Assembly (NCBI RefSeq): GCF_000325705.1
Contig: NC_019904.1
Span: forward strand, 4,032,001-4,096,000
From: Echinicola vietnamensis DSM 17526
GTDB taxonomy: Bacteria > Bacteroidota > Bacteroidia > Cytophagales > Cyclobacteriaceae
DNA: 64,000 nt
Direction of reading: 5' to 3'
Shown here: piece by piece, positions 54,045 through 63,817 of the stretch
Layout: each line of letters begins with the position of its first letter
Numbering within the stretch: position 1 is the first letter of the stretch
Notes under the pieces: model-generated
Databases searched by the model: none
What the model was told of the DNA's origin: nothing
The model's input: the letters and a program-made list of their open reading frames with translations, nothing else
Made by a program: the position numbers and the translations under genes

Positions 54045-55868
54045 ATGATCAACCCCCTCAATATTCATTCTTCAAATTGCTCACCCCATTCTTTTCATAT
54101 TCCCGTTATGGGGCTGGGATTTACCATTGATACACCGCTAAAAGTGGCCAGGTATGGAATCGACAGTGTGGTATCCATCATGGAAGACCACTTGGTAGAA
54201 TCCATGCGGAAAATCCACAGCAGGAAAAATGCTGTACCGTATATTCCCATCAAGGAAACCGATCATGATGCCCGGGCAAAGCGCATCACGGCCTACTTGG
54301 ACTTATTGAAGGGCTTGGTAGACAAGCAGGTAGAAGCACTTAAGGAGAGCTCTTTCGAGGAGAAGGATTCGGAAATAAACCGGTATTTTGCCTTGCTTCC
54401 GGAAGATCATCCAAAACATAAGCTTTACCGTGTCATGCTACAGGCTACTTGTTCCATGCGATCTGAGCTGCAGGAAAAGTTAAGGAATATGGTGGTTCCC
54501 GGTAAGATCCATGTCAATATCATGACGAAAGTAGATAAGAGAAATTATGATGAGGATGGTCAGGAATTGCCCCGGGAGTTTTCAGATGGACTGGCAGCGC
54601 TAAGGGGTTTTGCCAACAGTAAATTACGTTCATCAGTAGTGTTTTCTGCGGGAATGAATCCTTCATTGTACGGATATTTGGAAGAATTTGAAAATTTTTA
54701 TCCCGCTGACGATGGTCTTCCGGCCAAAGGCGTGATCCTGAAAGTAAGTGACTTTAGGTCCGCCCATGTCCAAGGGAAGTTTTTGGCCAAGAAAGGCATC
54801 TGGGTGGAAGAGTTCCGCTTGGAATCCGGCCTGAATTGCGGTGGACATGCCTTTGCAACGGATGGCATGCTGATGGGACCAATTTTAGCTGAATTCAGAC
54901 AAAATAGGACAGAGCTGAATGCGGAGTTAATGGCCATTTGCCAGCAAGCGCTTCAGGAAAAAGGCAAGCCGGCGCTGGCTGCTCATCTTCGGTTTAGGCT
55001 GACCGCCCAAGGTGGCGTGGGCACACATGAAGAGCACCAACTTCTAAGGGCAAGTTACGGTGTGGATAGCGTGGGTTGGGGAAGTCCGTTCCTGTTGGTT
55101 CCTGAAGCTACTGCTGTGGATCAGGAAACCTTGAATCGGTTGATAACAGCAAAAGCCTCTGATTTTTTCCTGAGCCATGCTTCTCCATTGGGCGTACCGT
55201 TCAATAACCTAAGAACCAGTAGCGGGGAGGTGCAGCGAAAAGCAAGGATCGAAAAGGGCCGTCCAGGGAGTCCATGTTATAAAAAGGTCTTGTCTTTCAA
55301 TACCGAATTTACCGAAAAACCCATTTGTACGTCTTCTCGCCAGTATCAACATCTTAAGCTAAAGGCCCTTGAATCCCAAAAGGGCGAAAAAGGTTACCAA
55401 GAGGCTAAGGCACAGCTACTGGAAAAAGATTGCTTGTGTGAAGGACTGAGTGCACCGGCAATTTTGGCTGAAGGGGAAAAGCCGGCCCGAAACCTCAGTG
55501 CTGTTACCATCTGCCCAGGCCCAAATTTGGCCTATTTTAAGGGGATTTATTCACTAAAGGAAATGGTGGACCATATTTACGGGAAAGCCACCATCCAACT
55601 AACGCCCCAGCGGCCTCAGGTATTTATTAAGGAACTTCAGCTGACCATGGATCATTTCAAAAGTGAATGGAAGAAACTCCAAGAACATTTTGAACAAAAG
55701 AAAGTGGTGGCGCTAAAGAAATCCAAGACCAATTTGGAACGTGGAATTGGCTATTATCAACACTGGCTTAACCAAATCATTCAGGTTACGGAGGTGGAAA
55801 GGAGCAGCATGCAACATGCTTTGGAAGAAGCTAAAAGGTATTTTGCATCCGTTTCCCTGACGTCATAA
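54045..55868 (+). CDS. Large conserved Bacteroidota protein of unknown function with cysteine cluster
   Basis: 607 residues, no signal peptide. The start HIPVMGLGFTIDTPLKVARYGIDSVVSIMEDHLVESMR resembles the first strand and helix of a TIM-barrel flavin enzyme (nitronate monooxygenase-like). Later come VNIMTKVDKRNYDEDG, SSVVFSAGMNPSLYGYLEEF, FRLESGLNCGGHAFATDG and GVDSVGWGSPFLLVPEATAVD. Cysteines C428 (PICTSSRQYQ), C463 and C465 (KDCLCEGLS) and C490 (TICPGPNLAYF) could bind an iron-sulfur cluster or zinc. I remember similar proteins annotated only as hypothetical in many Bacteroidota. A redox role is inference. The last 60 residues are helical. Confidence 0.8.
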   Translation: MINPLNIHSSNCSPHSFHIPVMGLGFTIDTPLKVARYGIDSVVSIMEDHLVESMRKIHSRKNAVPYIPIKETDHDARAKRITAYLDLLKGLVDKQVEALKESSFEEKDSEINRYFALLPEDHPKHKLYRVMLQATCSMRSELQEKLRNMVVPGKIHVNIMTKVDKRNYDEDGQELPREFSDGLAALRGFANSKLRSSVVFSAGMNPSLYGYLEEFENFYPADDGLPAKGVILKVSDFRSAHVQGKFLAKKGIWVEEFRLESGLNCGGHAFATDGMLMGPILAEFRQNRTELNAELMAICQQALQEKGKPALAAHLRFRLTAQGGVGTHEEHQLLRASYGVDSVGWGSPFLLVPEATAVDQETLNRLITAKASDFFLSHASPLGVPFNNLRTSSGEVQRKARIEKGRPGSPCYKKVLSFNTEFTEKPICTSSRQYQHLKLKALESQKGEKGYQEAKAQLLEKDCLCEGLSAPAILAEGEKPARNLSAVTICPGPNLAYFKGIYSLKEMVDHIYGKATIQLTPQRPQVFIKELQLTMDHFKSEWKKLQEHFEQKKVVALKKSKTNLERGIGYYQHWLNQIIQVTEVERSSMQHALEEAKRYFASVSLTS

Positions 55869-55870
55869 AA

Positions 55871-55899
55871 AAAGGTGACGTTTTCATAACGTCACCTTT
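55871..55899. terminator. Terminator between convergent genes
   Basis: AAAGGTGACGTT (55871-55882) pairs perfectly with AACGTCACCTTT (55888-55899) around a 5-base loop. The minus-strand side has a run of seven T residues, so it mainly ends the CsbD gene; it may also work rightward. Confidence 0.8.
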
Positions 55900-55936
55900 C
55901 CATCTTAGACGATTGTTCTATCGTCGTTTAAAACCA

Positions 55937-56140
55937 TTATTTGGTTTCTTCCTCTTCACTGAAGAGAAATGCTTTAAGGTCATCTATGGATTCCCCCGTC
56001 TTTTTCTGGATTTTACCAAGCAATTGATCCTCCTGACCTTCTGCATAGGCGAGGTCGTCATCGGTCAGCTCTCCATATTTTGACTTTAATTTACCTTTAA
56101 GTTCGTTCCAATTTCCCTTTAATTTCAAGTTGTTAGCCAT
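55937..56140 (-). CDS. CsbD-family stress protein
   Basis: 67 residues. Reads [55 protein letters not shown], the standard CsbD pattern. Small, hydrophilic and helical; members rise in general stress but have no known biochemical activity. It follows another small stress-type gene by 52 bp in the same direction. Confidence 0.93.
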   Translation of the reverse strand: MANNLKLKGNWNELKGKLKSKYGELTDDDLAYAEGQEDQLLGKIQKKTGESIDDLKAFLFSEEEETK

Positions 56141-56192
56141 TGTTGTTTATAGTTTAGGTTAAAATAATTTGTTGAAATAAATGCCAAGGTGG

Positions 56193-56441
56193 TTAGTTGT
56201 TCCGCAGGGCATGAATGAGTTCATCTTTGTTCATGCTGCTTCTTCCTTGGATGTCCACTTTTTGAGCTTGATCATAAAGTGCTTCCTTTGTCCATTCTTC
56301 ATACGGCTGAGATTTTCCGCCTTTTTCACCAGCATCTGGTGAATTGGCGATTCTCGCCGCTTTGGATTTACTCATTCCCTGATCTCTCAGGGCTTCATAC
56401 TGTTCATCGTTTTTGATATGTGGGCCGTGGTCTTTGTTCAT
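56193..56441 (-). CDS. Small protein with Rho-N/SAP-like C-terminal motif
   Basis: 82 residues. The middle (GMSKSKAARIANSPDAGEKGGKSQPYEEW) matches the DUF7218/ChaB-like small proteins, where KAARIAN is the constant part. The end (TKEALYDQAQKVDIQGRSSMNKDELIHALRNN) is a Rho N-terminal-like helix-extended-helix motif that often binds nucleic acid. Such proteins occur beside CsbD genes and are thought to be stress-related. Probably cotranscribed with the CsbD gene. Confidence 0.85.
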   Translation of the reverse strand: MNKDHGPHIKNDEQYEALRDQGMSKSKAARIANSPDAGEKGGKSQPYEEWTKEALYDQAQKVDIQGRSSMNKDELIHALRNN

Positions 56442-56710
56442 GATTGTAGTGGTTAAGTTCGACTACTATAGTACAAATGGTATACCAATGGAAGGAATAA
56501 ATATTAAAAAATCATAAAAAAATACTTTTTTTTTGTTAATGTCTGTATCGATAGGGGAAATGCTAACCACGAAAGGTATTCACGATAAATTCATTGTGCG
56601 TTTGAGGACCTTACATCATATAAGCGGGCTATCCCTTTACACATGGACCCTACATCCCCAATTTTGCCATGACTCCATAGCTTCCCTGAAGGGCTTAAAA
56701 AAAAGCTACG

Positions 56711-57064
56711 TTAGATATCATCCATACCTCTTTCTAGTATGATGGGACCCAAGAGTTCTACTTTTGAGTTTTTAGGATCGATGTTATAGTCCACTTCTAT
56801 TTGGTCTTTTTCGGTTTCATGGATGTTAAGGCAGGCATTGTAAAACACTTTATGGAAGCGAAGGAGTATTTTGCCCGTATCTTGAGACTTTGTTGGGATT
56901 ACTTTTTCGAGGCTGGCATTCTCGGCAACAGCTCCATCTGGTCTTGTGTAATAAGAGAGAAAAATTTCCAGTTCCTTTTGCTGCTCGGAAAGGGCTTCCG
57001 TAATGGATTGCTCCAGGTTATCAGCGTCAAATTTTGGTAGGTTGAATGTCCAGTCGTATTGCAT
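56711..57064 (-). CDS. Hypothetical protein
   Basis: 117 residues from the ATG at 57064 (MQYDWTFNLPKFDADNLEQSITEALSEQQ). An in-frame ATG 45 bases upstream is less likely, because the compact start looks complete. No signal peptide. An alpha/beta mix: helix about 12-28, then EIFLSYYTRPDGAVAE and ILLRFHKVFYNACLNIHETEKDQIEVDYNIDPKNSKVELLGPIILERGMDDI. I recognise no family. It is 150 bp past the stop of the giant macroglobulin gene in the same direction. Confidence 0.65.
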   Translation of the reverse strand: MQYDWTFNLPKFDADNLEQSITEALSEQQKELEIFLSYYTRPDGAVAENASLEKVIPTKSQDTGKILLRFHKVFYNACLNIHETEKDQIEVDYNIDPKNSKVELLGPIILERGMDDI

Positions 57065-57214
57065 AATATAAGGTAAAGCAGGTATGTGTTTAGTTACGTA
57101 GTTGATCATGTTAAGTTGTAGGCAGTAGGGAAGGAGTTTTCGCCTTATGGCTTTTACAGGTCACCAAAAGCAGGGCCAGCTAAACCCTTTCCAGTTTTTA
57201 TGCCGGCCCTTGGA

Positions 57215-60200
57215 TTATCGTTCGATGTGGATCAACTTTCCTTTAGAATGGCTACTAAACTCAGGGGCATACATGCATTGGATGGTGCTGATGCCATTTG
57301 AAAAGGTACCGGCATTGTTGGCCCTTACGTCATACTCGAAAACGTACACTCCTTTCTCTAGTCGCTCAAAGAAGAAATGGGTACTGGCGTCTCGAGTACT
57401 TTCATAATAGCCCAGGCCATCCTGATACTTGTAGCGGGAAAGCACATTTACCGGTTCAAAACCAGCAGCCCGCATATCCTTTAAATGCACAAAATCCATG
57501 TCCCTGTCCACCATGATTTTAAGGCGCACTTTGATGAGGTCTCCCACTACGATATTCTTGTCACCGTCTATGGGGTGGAAAATTTCACCTTGGTCGGTGT
57601 TTTCCTTGATCAACAGCTCCTTGCTGATCTTCAAAGGTGTTGCGGTGTTTTCCTGGATTTTATCCAAGTCCTCAAAGTACTGCCAATAGAGCGCTCCCCA
57701 GGCGATGCCATCTTTTTCTTGGGTAAGCGTGACATTTCCCATGGTTTTTTCGACCTGATCTCCTGACCAAGACTTTTTGAAATAGCCCGTGCCGGCTTCC
57801 GCTTGAATAGAGGGATCGGTTTTGGGAGAGACCTTTTGATGACCTACGGAAACTTGTACCGTCTCAGTGGTGCTGAGCCAATCTGATCCCGCTAGCAATA
57901 ATGCTTGTATGGCGGATGCACTGGCCTTCGTATTGCTCCAATGGTTGGTTTGTTTTTGCTTGAGGAGCCATACTTTCATCTCATTTACGAGCTTGGTCTG
58001 CTCGGAAGTCGTATGACGTTCCATCGGAATTTCAGAAAATGTTCTGATCAAGAAGGCTTGTGTCTCGATAGGAGCTTTATACCAGAGCCACCCCGGTTTA
58101 TTGGCTTTCCAGTAACGCCCTAGTTCAGGATTGTTTATACTGTTCTCGACCAAGGACTTGAGAATTTCCTGAGCCGTGTTGGTTGACAGGGTTCGATGGC
58201 TCATCAGGGCAATCATGGCCTGCTCCTGTAGTCCCAGGCTGGTCCATTGACGTAAGGCTTGCTGCTGATAAAGCTGAATAGCCTCCTTCAAGGATCCTGA
58301 AGGTTGAGCTTTCGGTAATAAGGTACGTAAATAGAGGTAATGTACTTGGACGGAAGAGATTAGATTTCCTCTAAGGACCGCGTTTAATTTATCGGTATCG
58401 GTGGAATCGGTTTTTGAAATTTTGGCCTGTGCTAGGAGCTTTTTGTAATCCTCTAGCAATTGCTCATCCAGGTAGTTCATCGCCTTGGTGATCATGGTGG
58501 TGATCTTTTCTGACTGGGCAGCTTGCACCTCCATCCGCTGCAGCTCTGCCAATCCGGTCACAATGTGCTGGGTTATGTAGCGATTAGGGTATCGGCTGCC
58601 TTTAAACCATGGAAAGCCTCCTGAACTCATTTGCATGGAGTACAGTTTGGATATGTTTTTTGACAATTCATTACTTATTTTGTTCGTTTCGAACAATAAA
58701 GCGATTCTTTGTTTCTGCTCGCTTTCAGATTGGGCGTCTCGTAACCAAGGAGTCTCTTGGATGACCAAGGATTTTAGTTCTTGGTTCTTTTCGAGGTTGC
58801 TGAGCAAGGTTTCGGTGTCTTGGTTTTTCCAATGTTCAAATACCGCCTTGATCCGCGGATGGCTGTCTACGATATGCTTCGCCACGGCATTGGCGAAGAA
58901 GCGGGCATACGTCTGCTCTGCACATTCATAGGGATACTCCATCAGATAAGGCAGGGCCTGCACGGCGTACCAAGCGGGGTTTGAAGTGACTTCCAGTGTT
59001 AATTGATGATGGGCCAGTGTAGTAGAGGCATGATCGGTCAGGTTTACCATTTCAAAAGACTTTTTGCCTTTGTCATTGATCCACATGGGCATGGTTTCCG
59101 TCACGAGCATACGGTTGGAAAGCACTGGTAAAATACGCTGCTCCCCATCGGAAAAACTGCCTGCTGCAGCTACCACTTTGTATTGGACTGCTTGAGTGCC
59201 CTCCGGTATTTCCAATGACCAACGCACTTCTGTATTGCCTTTTGCTGCCACTTGGAAAGAACGACCTTGTTGGAGATTGGATAGTTGCTGGTTAAGACTT
59301 TTTCCTGTGAAGGGATCGGTCAATTCCAATTGGGCTTTGCCGGTTAAGGCATCAGCAGATAAATTGCTGATTTTAGCAGAAAACACCAATTTGTCGCCTT
59401 CTCTCAGGAAACGTGGAGCATTTGGCGTTACCATTAAGTCTTTTTGGGTGATGGCCTGCAGCTGCTTATATCCAATGTCCACGGCTTTGGTGTGGGCCAA
59501 TAATTGGAGCTTCCATTTGGTCAGGGCTTCGGGCGCGGTGAAGCTAAAGCTAATATTGCCCGTGGAGTCTGTGCTGAGGTGGGGATAGAAGAAGGCCGTT
59601 TCCCTAAGATCGGATCTTGCCTGAATTTGAACCAATTGCTGATCCATGGAAGCTTGTCCTGCATGAGTGGTGATGATGATGGCTCCATTCTGCCCTTGAC
59701 TACCGTAGATGGCCATGGCCTCGTCAGCAGCTAATACCTGCCTGGAAGCAACGTCACTTTCTTGGGGTGGGGTGGTGGATATTTTTCCATCAATGATGTA
59801 AAGTGCCTGAGTACTGATCCCTGAAGCTTTGGCCCTGAAGGCTATTTCCGCTGGCGGGTGGTTGGCATCTTCCTGTGACTCCATTGCGAGGGCTGCACTG
59901 CTTTCTTTTCTGTTAGCTTGATAGCCTGTGACGACCACTTCTTCCAGGCCTGTAGCGTCTTCCGTTAGCACTACATGGACGACATTTCGTTTGGGAGCCA
60001 AGTTCGCGGTAGCGGAAAGATATCCGATCAATTGAAACGTTAAGGTGTCTCCAGGGGATGCTTCTACGATAAATTCGCCATCGATATCCGAGACGACACT
60101 TTGATGGTTTCCAGATGGATCAATGGTCACCCCGGGCAAGGGATCTCCTTCCACGTTGGTGATTTTTCCCTTGGCAAAGCCTTTTTGCAGGGATGCATCA

Positions 60201-63200
60201 AAACTGTAAGAGACCTTGGAAGCGATGGGAATCCATTTTTCCCGAAGGGACTGGATATAGCGGTAATTGAAATAATATTCATTGGTAAAATGAAAACCAA
60301 ACCAGTTCAGCTGCGTCAAGGGCAACGTCTCATGTGTAGTGAAATAACGGCTAGGGAGGAACCGGTTCATGTCAAACCGATCCGTGTCAAAGCTAAAGTG
60401 ACTTTGGAAGGAAGTTTGGCTGATGTAATTTCTTTCGGCGCGGGCAAAACGCCATTGATGTGGTGTAAACTGGTCCAGAGAAGCATCGTACATGCTTGCC
60501 AAGAGCTCAGCGGCTACGTGGTCCTTTTGAGGTCCTTTGACTTTAAATGTCCAGGTTTGTTCGGCACCTGGTTGGATGTGGTCCCGGAAGGTAAGGGTTT
60601 CGATTTCCAAGTCCTTTTTGGGATAGGGGACGTTTACCTGAATTTCCCCGGCCACACTGGCATTCGCAAAGGCTGTGGTGTAATGAATTACAAAACCGCC
60701 AAGGTCACTGGACTCCACTGGGATAGAAAGGGATTCATAACCGTTTTTTAGGTTTAGCAGCCAAGTGTTTTTGATCGCCCCATCTTTTTCCAAAAAGACA
60801 CTTACGGTCAGGTTTTTTGCTGCTGTACCCAGGGAAAGTTTGGCTGTATTTCCGGGTGAATAAGAGGCCTTGTCCAGCTGTATATCCAGTAGTTGATGGT
60901 CAGGTACCATCGTATGGACATTGTCCATAAGTGTGAACAATCCCTTTTCGGTCACTTTTTGACCAAATTTGTCCATGGCTTCTATTTCCACCAGGTATCT
61001 CCCTGTTGACCACTGGTCAATTCTTGCGAGTTGAAGTTCTTTTTCTTTGGCAGTATCAAATGACCTGCTTTTGATCAGCGACCCTTTTTCCCAGTTTTCA
61101 GGCTCACCCTCTTCACCATAGGGCTCATGGGGAAAGCGCCTCACAAACTCCTCCTTCTCCCAACGCCGGTAGTCTGGAATGGAAAGAGGTGAATTCCTTA
61201 AGACCCTTCCGGGAGAACGAAGCTTGTAGATTTTCAGGGTACCTTGGGCTGGAACAAAGGAGTCATTTAGGTTGGTGCTATTGATCTTGAGTGAAATACT
61301 GTCTTGCTGCTTTTTCAATGTCTCTGGAGCTTCCAGATCCAATAGCAAGGCATGATAGCCGACATTTACCGTGGTTTGAGCAGTTCGGGTTTCGCCGTTG
61401 ATATCAGTGACTTCTGCGATCACTTTATAGTGAAATACGGGGTGATCAGCCTTGGGGACTGTTTCATCCGGAATGGCTTTAAAGGGGATGTTGAAATGCC
61501 CATCCCCATCTGTCATTGCCGATCCCACGGCAACTTCCTGTGCATGGGCAACGGGAAAAGTTCGTCTCCAGCTATAATACCACATGGGCATGTGGACTTC
61601 CCTGACCACACGGTAGGATACGTTAGCATCGGAAATTTTACTACCGGAAAAGGCCGTTGCTTTACCATAAACCAAGACGCTGTCATTGACTTGATATTCC
61701 TGTTCAATTGGCCGAAAATTGGCTTCAAAAGTGGGGCGCTTATATTCTTCTACTGCTATGCGGTGATGACCGCCCAAAAAATCAGTGCCCCGAAGCGCAA
61801 CATTTTTGATGTTGTTGTTTTTATTAACTTCTAACGTAAAATTACCCGTCAATCCACTGGTAGGCAGGACAAACTCTCCACTGAAAGCACCGTATGCATT
61901 GGATTCGAGGAGCAGCTCTGAAACCTTTTCTCCATTCACATCTTTCAGGACCACCTCGACTCCTGCTTCAGGAACGGTTTCACTTTGATGATTGCTACGC
62001 TTTACGAGAATGCCCTTGAAAAAAACCGTTTGGCCGGGCCTGTAGATGCTTCTGTCCGTAAACAGGTGTGTGCTTATGGTGTTTTCGTTATCATAGGAAT
62101 AGCGGTGGTAATTCGAAAAATTGGAGAATATAGCGGTTTGTCCATCTTTTTGCACGTGAACCTCGACACCGTACAAACGGTCCTCTACTGAAAAGTGCAC
62201 AAACCCTTCCTCATTTGTTATAAGGGAAGATTGGGGCAATAATTTCCTTTTGTTATACCGGTCATTGGAAAGGCGTACACTTGCTCCCTTGATCGGTGTT
62301 CCATGTTGACGGTCAATGACCTGTAGCGTGACCTCATTTCCAATATTATGGTGAATCAATGCCATGTCGGTGACTTGGATAAATTGGAAAGCAGTGATGG
62401 TAGCCTGTATTCCATCCAGGTCACTGGTGGCCATGATCACGTAATTTCCAGCCGCTAAGCTTGGAAGGAGGTTGTCCATGCGGTGAGGTTGGTAGTCCCC
62501 TTCATTTACCAATGGGCTCTGCCAAGATTGGTAAGGCGAGAGTTGTTCGACAAAATGCGTTTTTTCGTGTTCGTCATAAAGGGCATTGAACTTTTCAGAT
62601 TGCTCATGATTCAACGCGTAAATGGTAAAGTCTAATTGGTCAACGTTTTTGTATTCTGCTAAAATACGGGCTTCCTGCTGGACGGGAAGGAACTTTTCAC
62701 TGGTGAGATGAAGGAAGGGGGAAACAATCGATCGCTTCAACTGCTTACAAAATTCAATTCCCAGGCCATCTGGAAAATCAGCAATGGATTCATTCAGGAG
62801 GGCTAAGGCTTCTTTACGCTTAAACTGGTGATCGGTAGCATCGTGCGGGGAATATTCATCCGCCATGTTGTCGTATAAAGCAGCTAGATCGTAGGTGATG
62901 AGGGTACTGATGGGCTTGGACGAATACTGTCGGTATAGCCGGGTCAAGGCCGCTTCGTAGTGCTTATTTTTGGATTCACCGGTGTAATTAGCGGCAATGA
63001 ATTTTAACCGCTCCAATTGGATCGCTACCAAAGCCGCCTCATGTTGTGCTTTTCTATGGTATTGGGTGAGTGTTCCGTAAATTTTAAGTGCTTCGAATAG
63101 CCTCGAAAAACCCGTGAAACGCTGGCTTTTCAAGTATTCTTCTTCTTCCTGGAAATACCTCGGGTCGTTTATCAGGAATTTATCCTTGGGTTGGTGGATG

Positions 63201-63817
63201 CTGGTTTCTGCCGTTTTGTAGAAAGCCAAGGCCCGATGTGCCAAGAGGTCAAATAGGCTAGGGGTGAGGTGCTTGGTTTTTTCTTCTTCGGTTAAAATGG
63301 GCTTAAACTGGTCAATCGGTATTTCTTGTAGCCTTTCCGGATCTTGAAGTGCACGCACATGCATTGCGTGGATGTGTTGGTAGAGCCGGTTTAAATCCCA
63401 GGTCCTGAAATCCAAGCTGTCGACCATTGGTGTCGTTTGGCTTCGGTTGTAAAACTGGTAGCGGTTCTCTTGGAAATATTGCCAATAAAATGTCGCCAAC
63501 ATGCTGTGCAGGAGGTTGCTGACAGGTGGCTCGGCAGTGGCAATTTCCTTCTCGAACTTATCAATAATCGCCAGTTGTGCATTTTCTTCCAGCTTTAGTG
63601 CGAATTTTGATTGATAGAGCATTGCCTTTAACCATTGCGGCGCATTGTGCGCTGATTTGGCCTGCTGAAAAATGGAATCGGTTATGGCCAGTGCGGATTT
63701 TGGCAAATTTTTTAGCTCCAGTTTTTCGACCTTTTCCCATTGCACCTGGTAGCTGTCCTGGGAAAATGTGAGTTTTGGAAGAAGAATTAGACAAAGGAAT
63801 AGTAAGTATTTTGACAT
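57215..63817 (-). CDS. Giant alpha-2-macroglobulin-like protein with embedded carboxypeptidase-D-like/TonB-plug segment
   Basis: 2200 residues from the ATG at 63817 (signal peptide KYLLFLCLILLPKLTFSQ); an ATG 51 bases upstream would bury the signal. Residues about 20-400 are helical. Macroglobulin domains follow, with HLFTDRSIYRPGQTVFFKG (about 585) as the MG2 signature. About 1217-1300 is a carboxypeptidase-D-like regulatory domain (GKITNVEGDPLPGVTIDPSG), then LEEVVVTGYQANRK and ALYIIDGKI...GAIIITTHAG (to about 1385) as in a SusC plug. The ANA-type A2M domain (TKWKLQLLAHTKAVDIGY) and the thioester motif CAEQ (Cys1632) lie in the C-terminal third. Bacterial macroglobulins trap proteases or act in envelope defence. 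Confidence 0.9.
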   Translation of the reverse strand: MSKYLLFLCLILLPKLTFSQDSYQVQWEKVEKLELKNLPKSALAITDSIFQQAKSAHNAPQWLKAMLYQSKFALKLEENAQLAIIDKFEKEIATAEPPVSNLLHSMLATFYWQYFQENRYQFYNRSQTTPMVDSLDFRTWDLNRLYQHIHAMHVRALQDPERLQEIPIDQFKPILTEEEKTKHLTPSLFDLLAHRALAFYKTAETSIHQPKDKFLINDPRYFQEEEEYLKSQRFTGFSRLFEALKIYGTLTQYHRKAQHEAALVAIQLERLKFIAANYTGESKNKHYEAALTRLYRQYSSKPISTLITYDLAALYDNMADEYSPHDATDHQFKRKEALALLNESIADFPDGLGIEFCKQLKRSIVSPFLHLTSEKFLPVQQEARILAEYKNVDQLDFTIYALNHEQSEKFNALYDEHEKTHFVEQLSPYQSWQSPLVNEGDYQPHRMDNLLPSLAAGNYVIMATSDLDGIQATITAFQFIQVTDMALIHHNIGNEVTLQVIDRQHGTPIKGASVRLSNDRYNKRKLLPQSSLITNEEGFVHFSVEDRLYGVEVHVQKDGQTAIFSNFSNYHRYSYDNENTISTHLFTDRSIYRPGQTVFFKGILVKRSNHQSETVPEAGVEVVLKDVNGEKVSELLLESNAYGAFSGEFVLPTSGLTGNFTLEVNKNNNIKNVALRGTDFLGGHHRIAVEEYKRPTFEANFRPIEQEYQVNDSVLVYGKATAFSGSKISDANVSYRVVREVHMPMWYYSWRRTFPVAHAQEVAVGSAMTDGDGHFNIPFKAIPDETVPKADHPVFHYKVIAEVTDINGETRTAQTTVNVGYHALLLDLEAPETLKKQQDSISLKINSTNLNDSFVPAQGTLKIYKLRSPGRVLRNSPLSIPDYRRWEKEEFVRRFPHEPYGEEGEPENWEKGSLIKSRSFDTAKEKELQLARIDQWSTGRYLVEIEAMDKFGQKVTEKGLFTLMDNVHTMVPDHQLLDIQLDKASYSPGNTAKLSLGTAAKNLTVSVFLEKDGAIKNTWLLNLKNGYESLSIPVESSDLGGFVIHYTTAFANASVAGEIQVNVPYPKKDLEIETLTFRDHIQPGAEQTWTFKVKGPQKDHVAAELLASMYDASLDQFTPHQWRFARAERNYISQTSFQSHFSFDTDRFDMNRFLPSRYFTTHETLPLTQLNWFGFHFTNEYYFNYRYIQSLREKWIPIASKVSYSFDASLQKGFAKGKITNVEGDPLPGVTIDPSGNHQSVVSDIDGEFIVEASPGDTLTFQLIGYLSATANLAPKRNVVHVVLTEDATGLEEVVVTGYQANRKESSAALAMESQEDANHPPAEIAFRAKASGISTQALYIIDGKISTTPPQESDVASRQVLAADEAMAIYGSQGQNGAIIITTHAGQASMDQQLVQIQARSDLRETAFFYPHLSTDSTGNISFSFTAPEALTKWKLQLLAHTKAVDIGYKQLQAITQKDLMVTPNAPRFLREGDKLVFSAKISNLSADALTGKAQLELTDPFTGKSLNQQLSNLQQGRSFQVAAKGNTEVRWSLEIPEGTQAVQYKVVAAAGSFSDGEQRILPVLSNRMLVTETMPMWINDKGKKSFEMVNLTDHASTTLAHHQLTLEVTSNPAWYAVQALPYLMEYPYECAEQTYARFFANAVAKHIVDSHPRIKAVFEHWKNQDTETLLSNLEKNQELKSLVIQETPWLRDAQSESEQKQRIALLFETNKISNELSKNISKLYSMQMSSGGFPWFKGSRYPNRYITQHIVTGLAELQRMEVQAAQSEKITTMITKAMNYLDEQLLEDYKKLLAQAKISKTDSTDTDKLNAVLRGNLISSVQVHYLYLRTLLPKAQPSGSLKEAIQLYQQQALRQWTSLGLQEQAMIALMSHRTLSTNTAQEILKSLVENSINNPELGRYWKANKPGWLWYKAPIETQAFLIRTFSEIPMERHTTSEQTKLVNEMKVWLLKQKQTNHWSNTKASASAIQALLLAGSDWLSTTETVQVSVGHQKVSPKTDPSIQAEAGTGYFKKSWSGDQVEKTMGNVTLTQEKDGIAWGALYWQYFEDLDKIQENTATPLKISKELLIKENTDQGEIFHPIDGDKNIVVGDLIKVRLKIMVDRDMDFVHLKDMRAAGFEPVNVLSRYKYQDGLGYYESTRDASTHFFFERLEKGVYVFEYDVRANNAGTFSNGISTIQCMYAPEFSSHSKGKLIHIER

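Noticed and set aside
56533..56742. 69-codon plus-strand frame between two leftward genes
   Set aside because: No family resemblance, composition like non-coding DNA, overlaps the 3' end of the gene at 56711.
60101..60751. 216-codon plus-strand frame opposite the macroglobulin gene
   Set aside because: Antisense shadow of a long continuous coding sequence with clear domains.
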